Positions 44,901 to 54,960 of a stretch of DNA of 64,000 nucleotides are shown here, one piece after another (within the stretch, counting starts at the first letter, position 1; each line of letters opens with the position of its first letter). The notes under the pieces are model-generated. The model ran no database searches. It was given only the letters and a program-made list of their open reading frames with translations, and was not told the origin of the DNA. The translations under genes and the position numbers were made by a program. Source of the DNA: Trebouxia sp. TZW2008 (lineage: Eukaryota > Chlorophyta > Trebouxiophyceae > Trebouxiales > Trebouxiaceae); contig BDIU01000016.1 of assembly GCA_002118135.1 (NCBI GenBank), positions 1 to 64,000 of the forward strand. The letters run 5' to 3'.

Positions 44901-47900
44901 ACAGTCTTTTGCATGCTCAAACAGGACCGTAAAGCTTGGTTTGATACACCTGTTTACGTCTGCAGAAGACTGATTGCAAAGGTTGCAAGGCGTTACACAT
45001 TGTGTTGGGCTGCACACAAAATGTCTCATGCTTGTATCATGTGCAAAGTACACTGCGGTGCATTCACTCAACCTCAGCCGTCAGCTCAATCCACAGAGTT
45101 GCTGGCATCAGCTTGTTAGCTGGTGATTGCCGACATACAGTGACACCTATGGTGGTAGACACCTATGTTCTGATAAGACCAGGACGTCAGGTAACAGGAA
45201 TGCCCATTACAAGAGCCATGCAAATGGGAGATGAGCGCTGCGTGTTGACTGCAGCAGTTCTGTTGAATCATTAACATTGATGCAAGTGCAGTGTTCCTGG
45301 AATGCAGTCATCTTGAAATGCAGTCATTACATCAAGAAATCATCGCAGAAAAGATAGGCTGTATATACCATCAATCAACTGATAGACCTCACATGTTTGT
45401 GGCATGCAGGTGTCCCAGTCCTCAGTGTAGCGGAGCTATAGCTTTCCAGCCAAGAAATGCAGACCCTAAAAGCAGCATGGCAGAGGCAATTGCTGCAGGG
45501 CGTGCAGTGGATGTGGTGTGCTGCTGTGGACAAGCCTTCTGCTTTGCATGCTCAGCCAATGCACATGAACCAGCCACTTGTCAGCAGGTGTGGACTGCAA
45601 CCCTTGCATGCTGGATCGCGTCACAAGAATTTTGATTGTCAACAAGGGTTGCCTGTTTTGCCTGCTTTGCATGCTCGGCAGGTGCCCATGAACCAGCCAC
45701 ATGTCAGCAGGTATGCTTTGCGGCTTCAGCCTGCTGGATTGTGTCAAGAGCACTTACAATGTGAGCAAAGGTCTTTCTGCCTTGCTGTAGACAGGCCTTC
45801 TGCTTTGCATGCTCAGCGGTTGTCCATAAACCAGCCACTTGTCAGCAGTTACGCTTGCCTTATCAGCAGAATCATCTCTCTTCACTAACGTTTGCCTGTC
45901 TCACTGTGGGCAAGCCTTCTGCTTTGCCTGCTCAGCTGGTGGAAATGAACCAGCCACATGTCGGCAGGTATGCTATAAAGCCTTTGGCTGATGAAACATG
46001 CCAAGATTACAATCACTGGTAGCAAAGGTCTTCCTGCCTTGCTGTGGCCACTTTGCTACCAGTAATGCTACGTGGGCAAGAGTTCTGCTTGGAACAGTCA
46101 TGATATGACTGTCAAGAGCTTTCATGGCAAGATAGACTGCCTATTGCTCCCCATGCTAGCAAGGACTCAGTAGAGAACAGTGTCACTTACTTTGTGGCAA
46201 GCTTTTGTGTGCCAGTAAGGTTTGATGTGCAGGATAGCGTTTGTTGAAGCATTTGTGTGCTCTTGAACAAGCTGCTCACAGCAGATGAATCACTTGGCTG
46301 GACCACTCTTGTGTTCATGGCCTGCACACAGGGGCTGTCCAGCTGTGTGGGTCAACTGCTGTTCACAGTGGCTTGGTCAGAGCACACAGATGCATCAATA
46401 CACCATACATCAGCACATGCTGAAATGCTTGCATAAGCCCATTACACTGCTTCTCATTACATTGCACTCCCTATGGCTGCATGACCATCTAGCTATGAGA
46501 AGCCACGTGCTGTGCACAATGGCTTGGTCAGAGCACACAGATGCATCAACACACCGTACATCAGCACATGTCGGCATGCTTGCATGATGTGACGACATTG
46601 CTCTGCATCATATTGCACTGCTTATGGCAGCTTCAGGTGCTGTTGTTTGCAGTCAGTACGGGCTGTTGTTATGGCAGTTCTGTGTGCCTGGTATTGCATG
46701 CAATGTTATTGCCCCACCTATTCTGTAACAAGCAGCTCGATACATCTGGTCACAGTCAATGAACGCTCTCAAAGCTCACACCCAATGCATTCGGCCGTTA
46801 GTGTTGTTATTGATGCCTGCAGGCTGAGCAGTGGACTGGTATTTTGGCCAAGATGCGGCAAGAAGACAAGGAGTCAGCTCAGCAGTGGGTGACCCACCAC
46901 ACTCAGCCGTGTCCCGGCTGTGGCAGCCGGATTCAGAAGAACGGCGGGTGCAACCACATGTCCTGCTCCGTCTGTCGTCGCCAATTCTGCTGGGTAAGCT
47001 GCTGTCCTGTGGCAATTCGAATCAAGCATGTCAGTTCATCATATGCCACACCCACATCCCCCCCCCCTCCCCGCTGCAATTATCTGTAGCAGCTGCATCA
47101 AACAGAATGGCAAGAGCAACCACATGTCCTGTTCTGTCTGTTTCTGCCAGTTCTGCTGGGTAAGCTGCTGTCCTGTGACGACTTGAATCAGTTCATGTCA
47201 ATTGATCATATGCCACCCCCCATCCCTGCCCTGCTCCATCCCCCTGTAGCAGCCGCATTCAGAAGAACGGTGGGTGCTACCACATCTCCTGCTCTGTTTG
47301 TCGTCGCCAGTTCTGCTGGGTAAGCTGCTGTGCCATTGCTCGCCTCACTCAAATAATTAAAGATGATCATGCATGTGCGCCCCATGCACCCTCCCCCCAC
47401 CCTCCTGCCCCAGCCCCTTCCGGCCTGATGCATCCCCCTGTGGCAGCTGCTATCAGATGAGCGGGGGGTGCAGTCACATGTCCCGCTCCCTGTGTTGCCG
47501 CCAGTTCTGCTGGGTAAGCTCTTGTAATGTACGCATGTGGACCGTTCACAAACGTGATGTCAGTTGAAGTCAACTGATCATGTTCTGCCCTACTGCCCCA
47601 ACCCCCTCCACCCCTCTGCTGTTGCCCTGTGCTGCACCTACCTCAGCTCAGTTCAAGTGAGTGCACCTATGCAATTGGCGGGTGCAACCATGTGTCCTTC
47701 TCTGTCTTGCGCCGTCAGTTGCACTGAGTAAGCTCTTGTAGTGCGGAACCTTCACTCATTTCAGTTGAGGTCATTTGAACACGTCTTCACACCGTCCCAA
47801 CCCCTCTACCCGTCTGCTGACGCCCCTGCTGAGGTGCAACCATGTGTCCTGCTCTGTATGCTGTCTACTTGAGAAGCTGCTGTACTTTGTTTACTTGACC

Positions 47901-50900
47901 CAATTAAAGTCAGCTGATTTTGCCTCACCATGTAGATTTGATCATTAAGTGTGCAGTGCACGGTCTTGCCATGCTTCAGCTGACAACATGTGCACATGAT
48001 TGCTTATGCCGCGTGTGCTGACCAAGTGTGGGTGTTCTTGATGTTGTCCTTCTGGCTACTTGCATGGTAGTACAACAGCAGGGCCATACACATCTGATCA
48101 TTAAGTGCGCAGCATATGATTGTGTCAAGCTCCGCTGAGGAGACCTTCCCAAGTGCTCATGCTGAATGTGCTGATCAAGTGCATATCTGTCTGCCCATGT
48201 CCTTCTGTCAATTTATGCTGGAGTCCAATGGCAGGAAATGGATATTTGGTCATCAGATCGTCAGTACATTGTCTTGCCAAGCTTCAGTTGGGAAAACTTG
48301 CACATTATTGCTCAAGCTGCATGCCCGGTGAACTGTAAGTTGCGTACACAATTTGTTATAAGTTTATAAGGGCATGTGGGATGCAGCCAGGGTACGCCTG
48401 TTCTCAATATGATGTGAGAATTATCCGTCTGAATCACACGACAGGTGCTGACTAACAAATGTGAAGTTGCTGATTGAGATGTGTGGAGCCTGTCAATACC
48501 CTCTGCAGAACTGCATGCTTCATGCTCCTGCTGCATGACCATTTCCTTCGTGTGGTTACTGCAGTCAGGGCATCTGCACCGTCAATATGATGTGTGTGTT
48601 GTTGTAAATCTGAAGCACTTTTCAGGCGCTGATTAGCTTTTTGCTGATTGACGTATGCTGACAAAGGTCTTGGCAGGAACTAACACTCTTGCTCTCAATG
48701 CCCCTCCCAATGCGTGCATGTGACACCTGCTCATTTTTGTGTTGTAGCAGAAGGTCAACAGCAAGTAACGAGGTGCTGCTTGATATGAGTCCTCATAGGA
48801 ATGATCTGTGTTTGGGAGCATACTGCTGCGTAATAACAGCAATTAAACAAAAATAGCTGTTCATGTCCCCAGGATTTAATAGGATGGGCGGCGTACTTTG
48901 GGTTAAGCTGTCATGTAAAAGCTTTCATGTCTTGCTGGAATTGCCAATTTGCCACGACAAAAACTGCAAGGCAAGCCTTGAAATGTTCACTACATGTTGC
49001 AAGTCTGCACTGTTGCCAAAGTAGACATCAGGGCAAAGCTCATGCAAAAAGCATTGATGCCAAGCTCATGCTCTCTCTGATGCACTCCCGTTGCTGAACA
49101 GCAACTTGAAAACTTAAAAGGCACTGAAGTGTAGTCAAGCCAGATCTGCTGCAATACATCACCTCCTCATCTTGACATGACATATACCACTTTTCCAGGC
49201 TATGATTCACTCAGGTGGTGCTGAATACTGGTCAAAGTCATACTGATCAAGATGACTGGATGTTCTATTTAGCTCACCGCATGTGCTTTCAATACATGCT
49301 GGTGAGTCAGCAGCGCATACAAGCACAAAAGGCAACAATGCATTGTTCACGGCCTCTTTAGCGGTCTGAGGGTTGGCATGTGGGCAGAGAACAGCAGCTG
49401 TGCACAAATGCTAACTCTCTGACCACTGGGGTTTTGGCAATGCATCCGCTTGTGAATGAGCTTCCATTTGAGAAATGTTGATTTTGCCTCAGCTTTTGCA
49501 GCGCACAAGCATCTCCTGCTTTCAGTGAAGTTCTGCAACTGCGTGTCAAGTTGCAGACTCAACATGATGACCATATCGGCTCTTGATTGAATTACCTAAA
49601 GGGTGTTGATGACAGATTTATCTGATTGAGATCTGTGACTTTCCGGCCATGCTGCTTCAGTAACTTAAAGGCAACCCAGCAGCGTTCCCTGCAATGATAT
49701 GGCACACAGTGCTACCACTGCATGCCAGTTTGATCACACTACGAAGGATTCGACAAGATCGCATGCTTTTCTACATGTTTTTGCAGGCCTCTTTATGTTT
49801 TTGCAGGCCTCTTATATGGTCCTGCAGTTTTTTTGAAGAGCATGTTGATCTACAGAGTGGAAATGTGGAGATCGACAGCCTTCAAGAAGACAGCATGAAT
49901 ATCTTTGGAAGCGGCACAAACATCAAAGCTCATGCCGCTTGGCTTCACACCAGGCAACATACAATAACATAATGCATACAAAACCCAACACTGGTCACGT
50001 CCTCATTGCTCAACAATTCAGTAGCATGTCCTTGCACAGGGACTCACTACAAAATGAGCTTGTTGTCATTTAACTTGACTCAGATTGTGCTATGCGTGTT
50101 TGCTGCAGATACTTAGAGGACATTGGGAAAGACACACTGCCAAAACAGGCAACACCACATGACACACCCCTCCCCTGATGCTTCAAGACATGCAACAATT
50201 TGCTGAACATATTTCAACTGCTTGACAAGGTTGCTTTGCGTTTTCTGCAGATCTGTGGAGGTGATTGGGCAAAGCACAATGCAGAGACCGGCGGTTACTT
50301 CCGATGCAACGTTGCCTTAGCGCCTGAGGAAGAAGCAGCAGCAGAAGCTAATGACTCACCAGCTGGTCAGGTTGGCAATGCTGACTCAGCCAGAGCAGGG
50401 ACAGGGGCAGGGGCAGGGGCAGGGCTTTTTGGGACACTGCTGTGGAGGGTCACTGATGCAGGCGCCAAGTGGAAGCTGAACCACTTCATGCGGCGCTACA
50501 TTGCGCACGAATGCAGCCACAGACAGCTGCAGGTGCTGCTCTTATGTATCAATGTCAGAGTGTGCCACACTTGTGAGATGCATGTTGTGTGTTTGGGTGT
50601 GGTCTTGTTTCTTTGTTGATGGGTACCAGAGTCAGCGCTGTCTGCGGTGTCTGAAGCGTCTATGTAGGCTTGTCTTCCTGTGCAGTTACTAGAGGCTTGT
50701 CAAGCATGATCTCATGGTAGACCTGCCTCATGATCATTTTACATGTAGTCTTGTTGCATGCAGGTGAGCGTGCAGTGAATGCAGGAGCTGCCGTCAAGAT
50801 GTGGTTTCAAACAGGGTTCAGACTTACCAAGTGTGATGCTGTGATGAGTCTGATCGATACATCATGCACAAGTGTTGATAGTGCATGCAGGTGAACATGC

Positions 50901-50994
50901 AATGGATGAAAGCGCTGCTGATCTGTGGCACCCCTACAATCTTCTGGACTCACTTTTTTAGAGACCAGCACAAACACTCACAAGACTCTCAGCA

Positions 50995-51027
<33 letters not shown>

Positions 51028-54000
51028 TCAAGCGCCGCCTGTGGCAAAGCGCAGCAGGCAGCGGTCTGCCAATTTGAACTTGCAAGCTGATGGACAGCAA
51101 GCAGATGCAGTACAAGCAGGTGCCCAATCCCAAACTGAGGGTAACATGTCTGCTGTGGACACAGCTGCAGACAATTTGGCAGCAACTGTTGCGCCTCAGC
51201 CAGATCTTGGGTTGAAGACGCTTCTGCAAGAAGGTGGCTTGCAACAAGAGCAGCAGCAGCAGCAGCAGCAGCAGAAGCTATTGCCCTCAAGCAGCAGGAC
51301 TGCGCGCAACACTGATGCACTAAGGCAGCACTATGCTGCCACAGATCAGCAGGATTCAACACGTGAGCCCAGCCCCCCCGGCATCAGTCTTAGCAAACGC
51401 ATGCAACCTCGAACACATGCACCTGCGTCACCTGCCTTGGGGCTGTTGCCAGCGGCCCAGCACAACTTGACGCAGCCCCAGGGCACCAGCCCACAGCCTC
51501 AAGGCAGTGCCTCACAGCCCTGGGGTGATGCCCTGAAGCCGCAGGACATTGCTGAGCAGCCCCAGGGCATCGCTCAGCAGCCCCACGGCACTATTCTGCA
51601 GTCCACAGCAGAAGTCAGGCAGACCACCCAATATCCCCTGCTGTATCACAGCCCCTCTTCTTCTTCAGAGTTGCCTGCCAAAAATGCAACGCAGCTGTCA
51701 GGCAGGATGTTTGAATACCTGGAGCACTTGCCCAAAGAGCTGTTGAGCTGTCGGCGCATCCTGCAGTACTCATTTGTGCTGCAGTACTACTGGCAGGCCA
51801 ATGCAACACAGGCAAGGTGCGATTTTGGAACGTTCAACATTCTCACCTGCTGTCAACACAATCACAGCATCTGTGTCAAGCTGTTGATGTGTCAACAAGC
51901 ATGTAAGTTCATTGTGCCAACGACATCATCAGAATTTGACCTGCTTCCAACAGGCATGTCATACTGTCGTCATCAGGACACATCAGTTGTACAAATGAAA
52001 CTGGTAGCCTTGCAAATGAGTCTTGTCTCAGTGTGTTGGCTATCACTGGCAGCTACAGTTTGTGCAACATTGTGGCACTGCACGAGTCTGAAGATGATGT
52101 GAAGACTTGAGTGCTACCTCAGAATGCGAGAAGTGCTGAATGAAAGCACCTTTCTGGTTGAGCTGCCATCAAATCTTGCTTGAGCCGCCATGTAGCTTGT
52201 TGACACTCAGCACAGCCTCAATATGATATCACAACATGATCCTTGATTTCACGTAAGCTACTCATACAGCTATGCTGAACCCATCTGCTGATTGAGCTGT
52301 GCAAACAAACCTTTCAAACGCTGAATCTACAGCATATGGGGCTATAGCGTGTGCACTTCATGCTGCGCATAAAGATAGAGTGCACATGCTGTAGGGTCAC
52401 ACATTTTGATGCAGCAGTGCTGACAGCTCGCCATGGCCCCAGCTTGATGCTGTAACTCATGAATGCATCATTGATTGCAACAGCTGCAACAAGACATAGG
52501 CATTCAAGTTAAGCAGTTATCTCAAAACATATGAGAGCGGCTGGCAGCCTGTATTTGTAGGCTCTGTAGCCCAGTCAAGCAAGATCAACTTGCCCCCTGC
52601 TTGCTTGGCGTCCTCAGCGCTTTGACCTTCATGCAGGTTGTTGGAGGGCTTACAGGGCCAGTTGGGCAGCCTAGTAGAGCAGCTGTCATTGCCATTGGCC
52701 CTCTTGCCTGCTTCAAATGCCCTGCTGGAGGCTGACCCTCAAGCTGTGAGGCGTCAGCTGGAACAGGTGCCAGGTCAGCACTTTGACTGCGTGTAAACAA
52801 GTGCTGTATGCCCAAAGACTGCTTTGTCAAGGGGCAAAGTTGAGTTGCCTGCCCCTGCCCCTGCGTTAGCATGCATGATATGCATAGCAAATGTATCCAC
52901 AACTACCCTTAGTCTTGCTGTCTGCCTTCAGACGCCCTACTGGACGCTGCTCCTCAAGCTGTGACACAGCAGCTGAAACAGGTGCCAGGTCAGCATCTGC
53001 TTCTTGAGAGAACAAACTGGGCAGTTCACATGGTTTCCAGAGTTTGACCAGGATTTGATATTGCGTTGTTCCAAAAAAAGATGTTCACATCTGCATGGCA
53101 GCACTAATGGATTTTTGCTTGTGCTGCAGAGCCAGAGAGTGCTCAAAATGTGCAAGGACAGGACCCAGATCTGCAGCTGAGCATGTTTTGCGCATTTGCA
53201 CAGACAGGTCTCAATGATCCTCATATGTTGATTGTACCGCAGAACCAGACAGATCTCAGAAGCTCAGGCACGACCCTGATCTGCAGCAAAAGATCCAAGC
53301 TGTCAACAAATCTGCAGCTCCTCTTGATGGGGCGCTGAACCTTGCAGGAGTCAGCTCAGAAATGCTGCAGCAGCAATTCATGTTTGCAATAGCGGTGCAT
53401 GAAGGAGCACCTCGGCTTCAGAACTTGTTGCTACAGATGCGGCAAGCCAAACACAGTTTGCTGGAAGCATCACGCAAAGGTGACCCTCTGCCTAGCTTAC
53501 ATGAAACAGTATGTGCTGATGCGCTGTCTTGTGCTGTTCATGCGCTGTATGATTCATCTTGCACAGCATGAACAGCATCAAGCCAGGCTACTTTTCAGCC
53601 CTATTGGCAGCTTCAGACTCTCAATGCATGCAATTTGACAAAACAGCAGTCAATCACCATACGTAATACTCAATACGCAATACGTGATGAGCAATATGCA
53701 GTATCTGGAAGTATGAATCATTGAGGTGAGTGCAAAACATGGAATACGCAATACATTGGGCCGATACGTAATATGCAACACGCAAGTTTGTACAGTTCAA
53801 TCAATGATATCAAGAGTATGGTGAGGACCTGAAAAAAAGTACTCGCGTGTTTGTCAAGACAATGTGGAGCAATGTTGACTTGCTTGCCTTGCAGATCTGC
53901 CCTTCTAATGCTGTGTCTATTCTGCAGGGGCTTTTAGTGACGCTCTAGCTAGTGTCTCGGAAGGACAAGCTTTAAGGAGGGCAGCTGCGCAACAAGCAGC

Positions 54001-54067
54001 TCCACAGCCTTCTGGTTTGTCTGAAATGGCTCAGGCAGTCAAGTACATTTGGCAAGGGTGGACTTGA
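29952..54067 (+). CDS. ankyrin-RBR (Ariadne-type) E3 ubiquitin ligase, 24-kb gene
   Basis: RING-IBR-RING ligases take ubiquitin from an E2 onto a RING2 cysteine and then onto substrate. Exons: 29952-30196, 30264-30459, 31051-31189, 31678-31781, 32605-32827, 33341-33526, 33820-34004, 41840-42018, 45410-45587, 46823-46993, 50251-50532, 50891-51816, 52670-52773, 53243-53479, 53928-54067; phases agree at all 14 junctions, 1164 aa. Order: ankyrin repeats (LNTPTHCASQSNSPATLKALL; QPLDIALQNRQWHATQLLVAAG); UBA-like SIAALLLFNHQGNLDAACNAW; RING1 CLVCFED...CGHCTCNECW (about 398-425); IBR CPSPQCSGAI...CFACSANAHEPATC; RING2 CPGCGSRIQKNGGCNHMSC with catalytic Cys about 588; Ariadne-like helices including RILQYSFVLQYYW. 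Odd: about 290 low-complexity residues (poly-Q, then Q/P-rich repeats) are inserted within the Ariadne region. Introns 7, 8 and 10 measure 7.8, 3.4 and 3.3 kb and are mostly echoes and repeats. Confidence 0.92.
30675..31000 (+). repeat. three acceptor-side echoes of RBR exon 3
   Basis: Copies of the start of exon 3 (ALLVTAAGTEALTSGCLSL, an ankyrin segment) begin at about 30684, 30807 and 30927; the real exon starts at 31051. Spacing is 120-123 bp, the most regular in the window. The outermost copy is the longest, reaching AQEDQALDAALQNR. Confidence 0.92.
31405..31565 (+). repeat. two acceptor-side echoes of RBR exon 4
   Basis: Weakened copies of the exon 4 start (GALQGSPAYAAA) lie at about 31425-31460 and 31530-31565; the real exon starts at 31678. 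Spacing is about 110-140 bp. Confidence 0.65.
33205..33292 (+). repeat. acceptor-side echo of RBR exon 6
   Basis: One copy of the exon 6 start (DEQTILLHRAAALQHV versus DEHTILLHRAAALEYV in the exon) with its CTGCAG acceptor lies 132 bp before the real exon (33341). Confidence 0.92.
33724..33804 (+). repeat. 70-bp intron repeat, copy 5 (weak)
   Basis: Diverged copy (ACTGGGCTCTGTGAGCCTG ... TGACTGAATGAATC) in sense orientation in RBR intron 6. It ends about 15 nt before the exon 7 acceptor (33819). Confidence 0.5.
34078..35165 (+). repeat. RBR exon 7 echo and 163-186-bp repeat array
   Basis: A partial copy of exon 7 (GYQQCLVC) lies at 34085-34125. A degenerate tandem repeat follows, with unit landmarks GGTAGGTGTTGGGCT at about 34569, 34755 and 34939 and GAATTGGCAGG at about 34190 and 34353. 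This gives a period of 163-186 bp. No coding part is recognisable in the array, so it may be an older echo or a true satellite. Confidence 0.7.
35166..36940. other. RBR intron 7, middle part
   Basis: Degenerate repeated intron DNA; a segment with GTCGGACATGGCAGCTCACATGCTTGTTGCA-like text occurs twice (about 35649 and 35811, 162 bp apart). No nested gene is visible on either strand. Confidence 0.45.
36945..37315 (+). repeat. distal acceptor-side echoes of RBR exon 8
   Basis: Heavily diverged copies of the exon 8 start (GILAAALEDGS) lie at about 36950, 37163 and 37265, nearly 5 kb from the real exon. They are the oldest-looking members of the array that resumes at 39860. Confidence 0.7.
37420..39300. 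repeat. satellite-like array, about 172-bp unit, at least 11 copies
   Basis: Unit landmark GGCAGCAGTTGCTGTTTGAG recurs at about 37465, 37632, 37800, 37977, 38147, 38322, 38643, 38816, 38992, 39163 and, shortened, 38490 and 39260. Intervals are 167-177 bp. Two blocks of about 150 bp (from about 38202 and 38519) are nearly identical, showing a recent higher-order duplication. It splits the exon 8 echo array in two. I cannot match it to any exon. Confidence 0.9.
39430..39605. mobile_element. MITE, copy 2 (diverged)
   Basis: Homologous to the element at 15825: shared interior (TCCTGACTCAGAGGCACCGC) and right end AATTTACTGTAC. The left inverted repeat has decayed. It sits in RBR intron 7 between the satellite and the exon 8 echoes. 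Confidence 0.7.
39860..41830 (+). repeat. main acceptor-side echo array of RBR exon 8
   Basis: About twelve copies of the exon 8 start with the preceding intron end. GCAGGGCATCTTGGCAGCTG-like landmarks lie at about 39877, 40014, 40256, 40490, 40598, 40777, 40934, 41067, 41262, 41505 and 41673; the real exon starts at 41840. The last three intervals are 168, 168 and about 167 bp, and those units are nearly identical (TKACCPDPNCHLPIN reads as TEARCPHPNCHLPIN). Older ones are 110-240 bp apart and much diverged. Most keep TTGCAG as a decoy acceptor. Confidence 0.93.
42045..42730 (+). repeat. donor-side echoes of RBR exon 8
   Basis: A clear copy of the exon 8 end (INLGQAEILLS ... HHVNTNPLIQ) lies at 42052-42172, though its donor is lost (CCAGTGATTAG). 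Weaker copies are at about 42285-42345, 42550-42610 and 42660-42715. Confidence 0.75.
43100..44800. repeat. degenerate repeats in RBR intron 8, including a 222-bp unit
   Basis: From about 43985 to 44790 a unit of about 222 bp repeats three to four times (GGCAGCTTGCTGCRTTTCAA at 44024 and 44245; related text at 44468). The part from 43100 to 43740 holds looser repeats around AAGCTCTGATGATCAGCTGTC. Neither matches an exon I can name. Confidence 0.65.
45640..45975 (+). repeat. three donor-side echoes of RBR exon 9 (IBR zinc ligands)
   Basis: Copies of the exon 9 end (CFACSANAHEPATCQQ plus donor) end at about 45712, 45847 and 45968; the real exon ends at 45587. Spacing is 121-135 bp. Copies 1 and 3 keep CAG|GTATGC donors; copy 2 has lost the donor GT position. 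All three are open in the exon frame over the copied part. Confidence 0.92.
46360..46595. repeat. 145-bp tandem duplication in RBR intron 9
   Basis: A block containing GGCTTGGTCAGAGCACACAG and CATCAGCACATG occurs at 46368-46440 and again at 46522-46595. No coding content. Confidence 0.8.
47080..47880 (+). repeat. donor-side echo array of RBR exon 10 (RING2 catalytic segment)
   Basis: Three good copies and two decayed ones of the last 67 nt of exon 10 follow the real exon (ends 46993). The good copies end at about 47160, 47320 and 47515. Each is free of indels over 67 nt, lacks stops in the exon frame, keeps TTCTGCTGG|GTAAGC and gains a C-rich tract plus TGTAG or TGGCAG in front. The catalytic NGGCNHM reads NGKSNHM, NGGCYHI and SGGCSHM. 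Copies 4 and 5 (47655-47735, 47835-47880) are broken. Confidence 0.92.
47920..48345. repeat. about 160-bp degenerate tandem repeat in RBR intron 10
   Basis: Landmark GATCATTAAGTG(T/C)GCAG occurs at about 47940 and 48098, with CTTGCCA(T/A)GCTTCAG at 47967 and 48273. The remainder of intron 10 to 50250 shows no gene; a 22-bp doublet (TTTTTGCAGGCCTCTT) sits at 49776-49815. Confidence 0.6.
50755..50800 (+). repeat. acceptor-side echo of RBR exon 12
   Basis: GCATGCAG|GTGAGCGTGCAGTGAATG resembles the real acceptor and exon 12 start (GCATGCAG|GTGAACATGCAATGG at 50891), 128 bp upstream. The copy gains an in-frame stop (TGA). Confidence 0.7.
50988..51285 (+). repeat. CAG/CAA (polyglutamine) tracts in RBR exon 12
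   Basis: Two glutamine runs are coded here (about 51991 minus 1000, i.e. 50991-51030, and 51250-51278), mostly by CAG. They are in frame in the ligase; the antisense long open frames are artefacts of the CTG repeat. Confidence 0.9.
52922..53207 (+). repeat. RBR exon 13 echo and in-frame exon 14 echo
   Basis: 52925-52990 copies the end of exon 13 (ALLDAAPQAVTQQLKQVPG versus ALLEADPQAVRRQLEQVPG). 53130-53207 copies the start of exon 14 (EPESAQNVQGQDPDLQ versus EPDRSQKLRHDPDLQ). The second has a TGCTGCAG acceptor and an ACAG|GTCTCA donor, is 78 nt long and is phase 1 at both ends, so it could be included without breaking the frame. Confidence 0.8.
53645..53790. repeat. AATACGCAAT motif cluster in RBR intron 14
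   Basis: Variants of AATACGCAATACGT occur at least six times in 145 bp in no strict register. No coding content. Confidence 0.6.
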
Positions 54068-54374
54068 ACGCTTGGAAGGCCCCTTCGTCATCTGTGTGAC
54101 ATGTGACACGTGTGTTCCTGTGTGACATGTATTATCTGTGTTCCAAGCAGGCCTCTACAGGGGCTCTGACAATCCGGGGGTTGCCCACACTATGTGTGCA
54201 GGTTTGCGGGGGTTGCAACTCAGTTTGTGTGGGCTGGACTAGTAATGTACTGGTACTGAGGCAAATTTGTGTGGGGTGCCCGGTTTTGGGTGCCCACCCC
54301 TCCCCCCCCGCCCTTCCCCTCCAGAGGAAGCAGGGGGTGTAAAGGCCTGGTTCCAAGTGTCAGCGGCCTGCTCT

Positions 54375-54960
54375 GCAGACAAGAATTGTCTGAAGTGGCC
54401 TAGGCAGTGAAACACATTTGGCGAGCATGGACTTAGGAGTTGAATGGAATGCTGCCCTCATATGCACAACGTGTCCCCCAAATTTCAGCAGCTTGACACA
54501 CTGTGGGCATAAACATTTTAGCCGCTGCTTTCAGTTGTGTCATATATAACAGTTGTGTTTGGAGTCTTGACAGCTTGTTCTAGAAACTTGTGCATGCGTG
54601 TCTGGCTTGTGTGAAGTTGTCTGGGTAGTCCATTGCGTTGAACAAGGATGGACATGAAACCCGCAACAGCTTGCCTTCCTTATGTTGCTGTGCTGCAAGA
54701 TTGTGCAGCTTGTTTTATGGAAGACAGCGGCTGAACAACAAGCAGCCCCACAGCCATCTGGCATATTCAAAGTGGCTCAGGCAGTCAAAACATATCTGGC
54801 AAGGGTGGACTTAGTATGCTTTGATTGGTGCCTGTAGTTTTGTATGATACGCCTTGCAATTCAGCAGCTTTGTCTGCGCAGCCTTCTGGTTTGTCTGAAG
54901 TGGCTCAAGCAGTTAAACACATCTGGCTAGGGTAAAGCTAGCAATCTAGAGTGGACTTGA
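54375..54960 (+). repeat. echoes of the RBR terminal exon
   Basis: Copies of the last exon end (QPSGLSEMAQAVKYIWQGW, then stop) lie at about 54380, 54595, 54719 and 54883, downstream of the real stop (54067). The copy at 54719-54811 includes the preceding AAQQAAPQPSG codons; the one at 54883 retains PSGLSEVAQAVKHIW. Spacing is 125-215 bp. Confidence 0.88.

Noticed and set aside
42018..45409. Nested gene in RBR intron 8
   Set aside because: Open frames up to 134 codons show no conserved motif, and the region is made of degenerate repeats.
50958..51362. Antisense leucine/alanine-rich open frames opposite RBR exon 12
   Set aside because: They are shadows of the CAG repeat; the plus strand carries the conserved protein.
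29952..54067. Splitting the RBR locus into several genes because of the 7.8-kb intron
   Set aside because: RING1, IBR, RING2 and Ariadne parts are each incomplete alone, and all fourteen junction phases agree in one frame.
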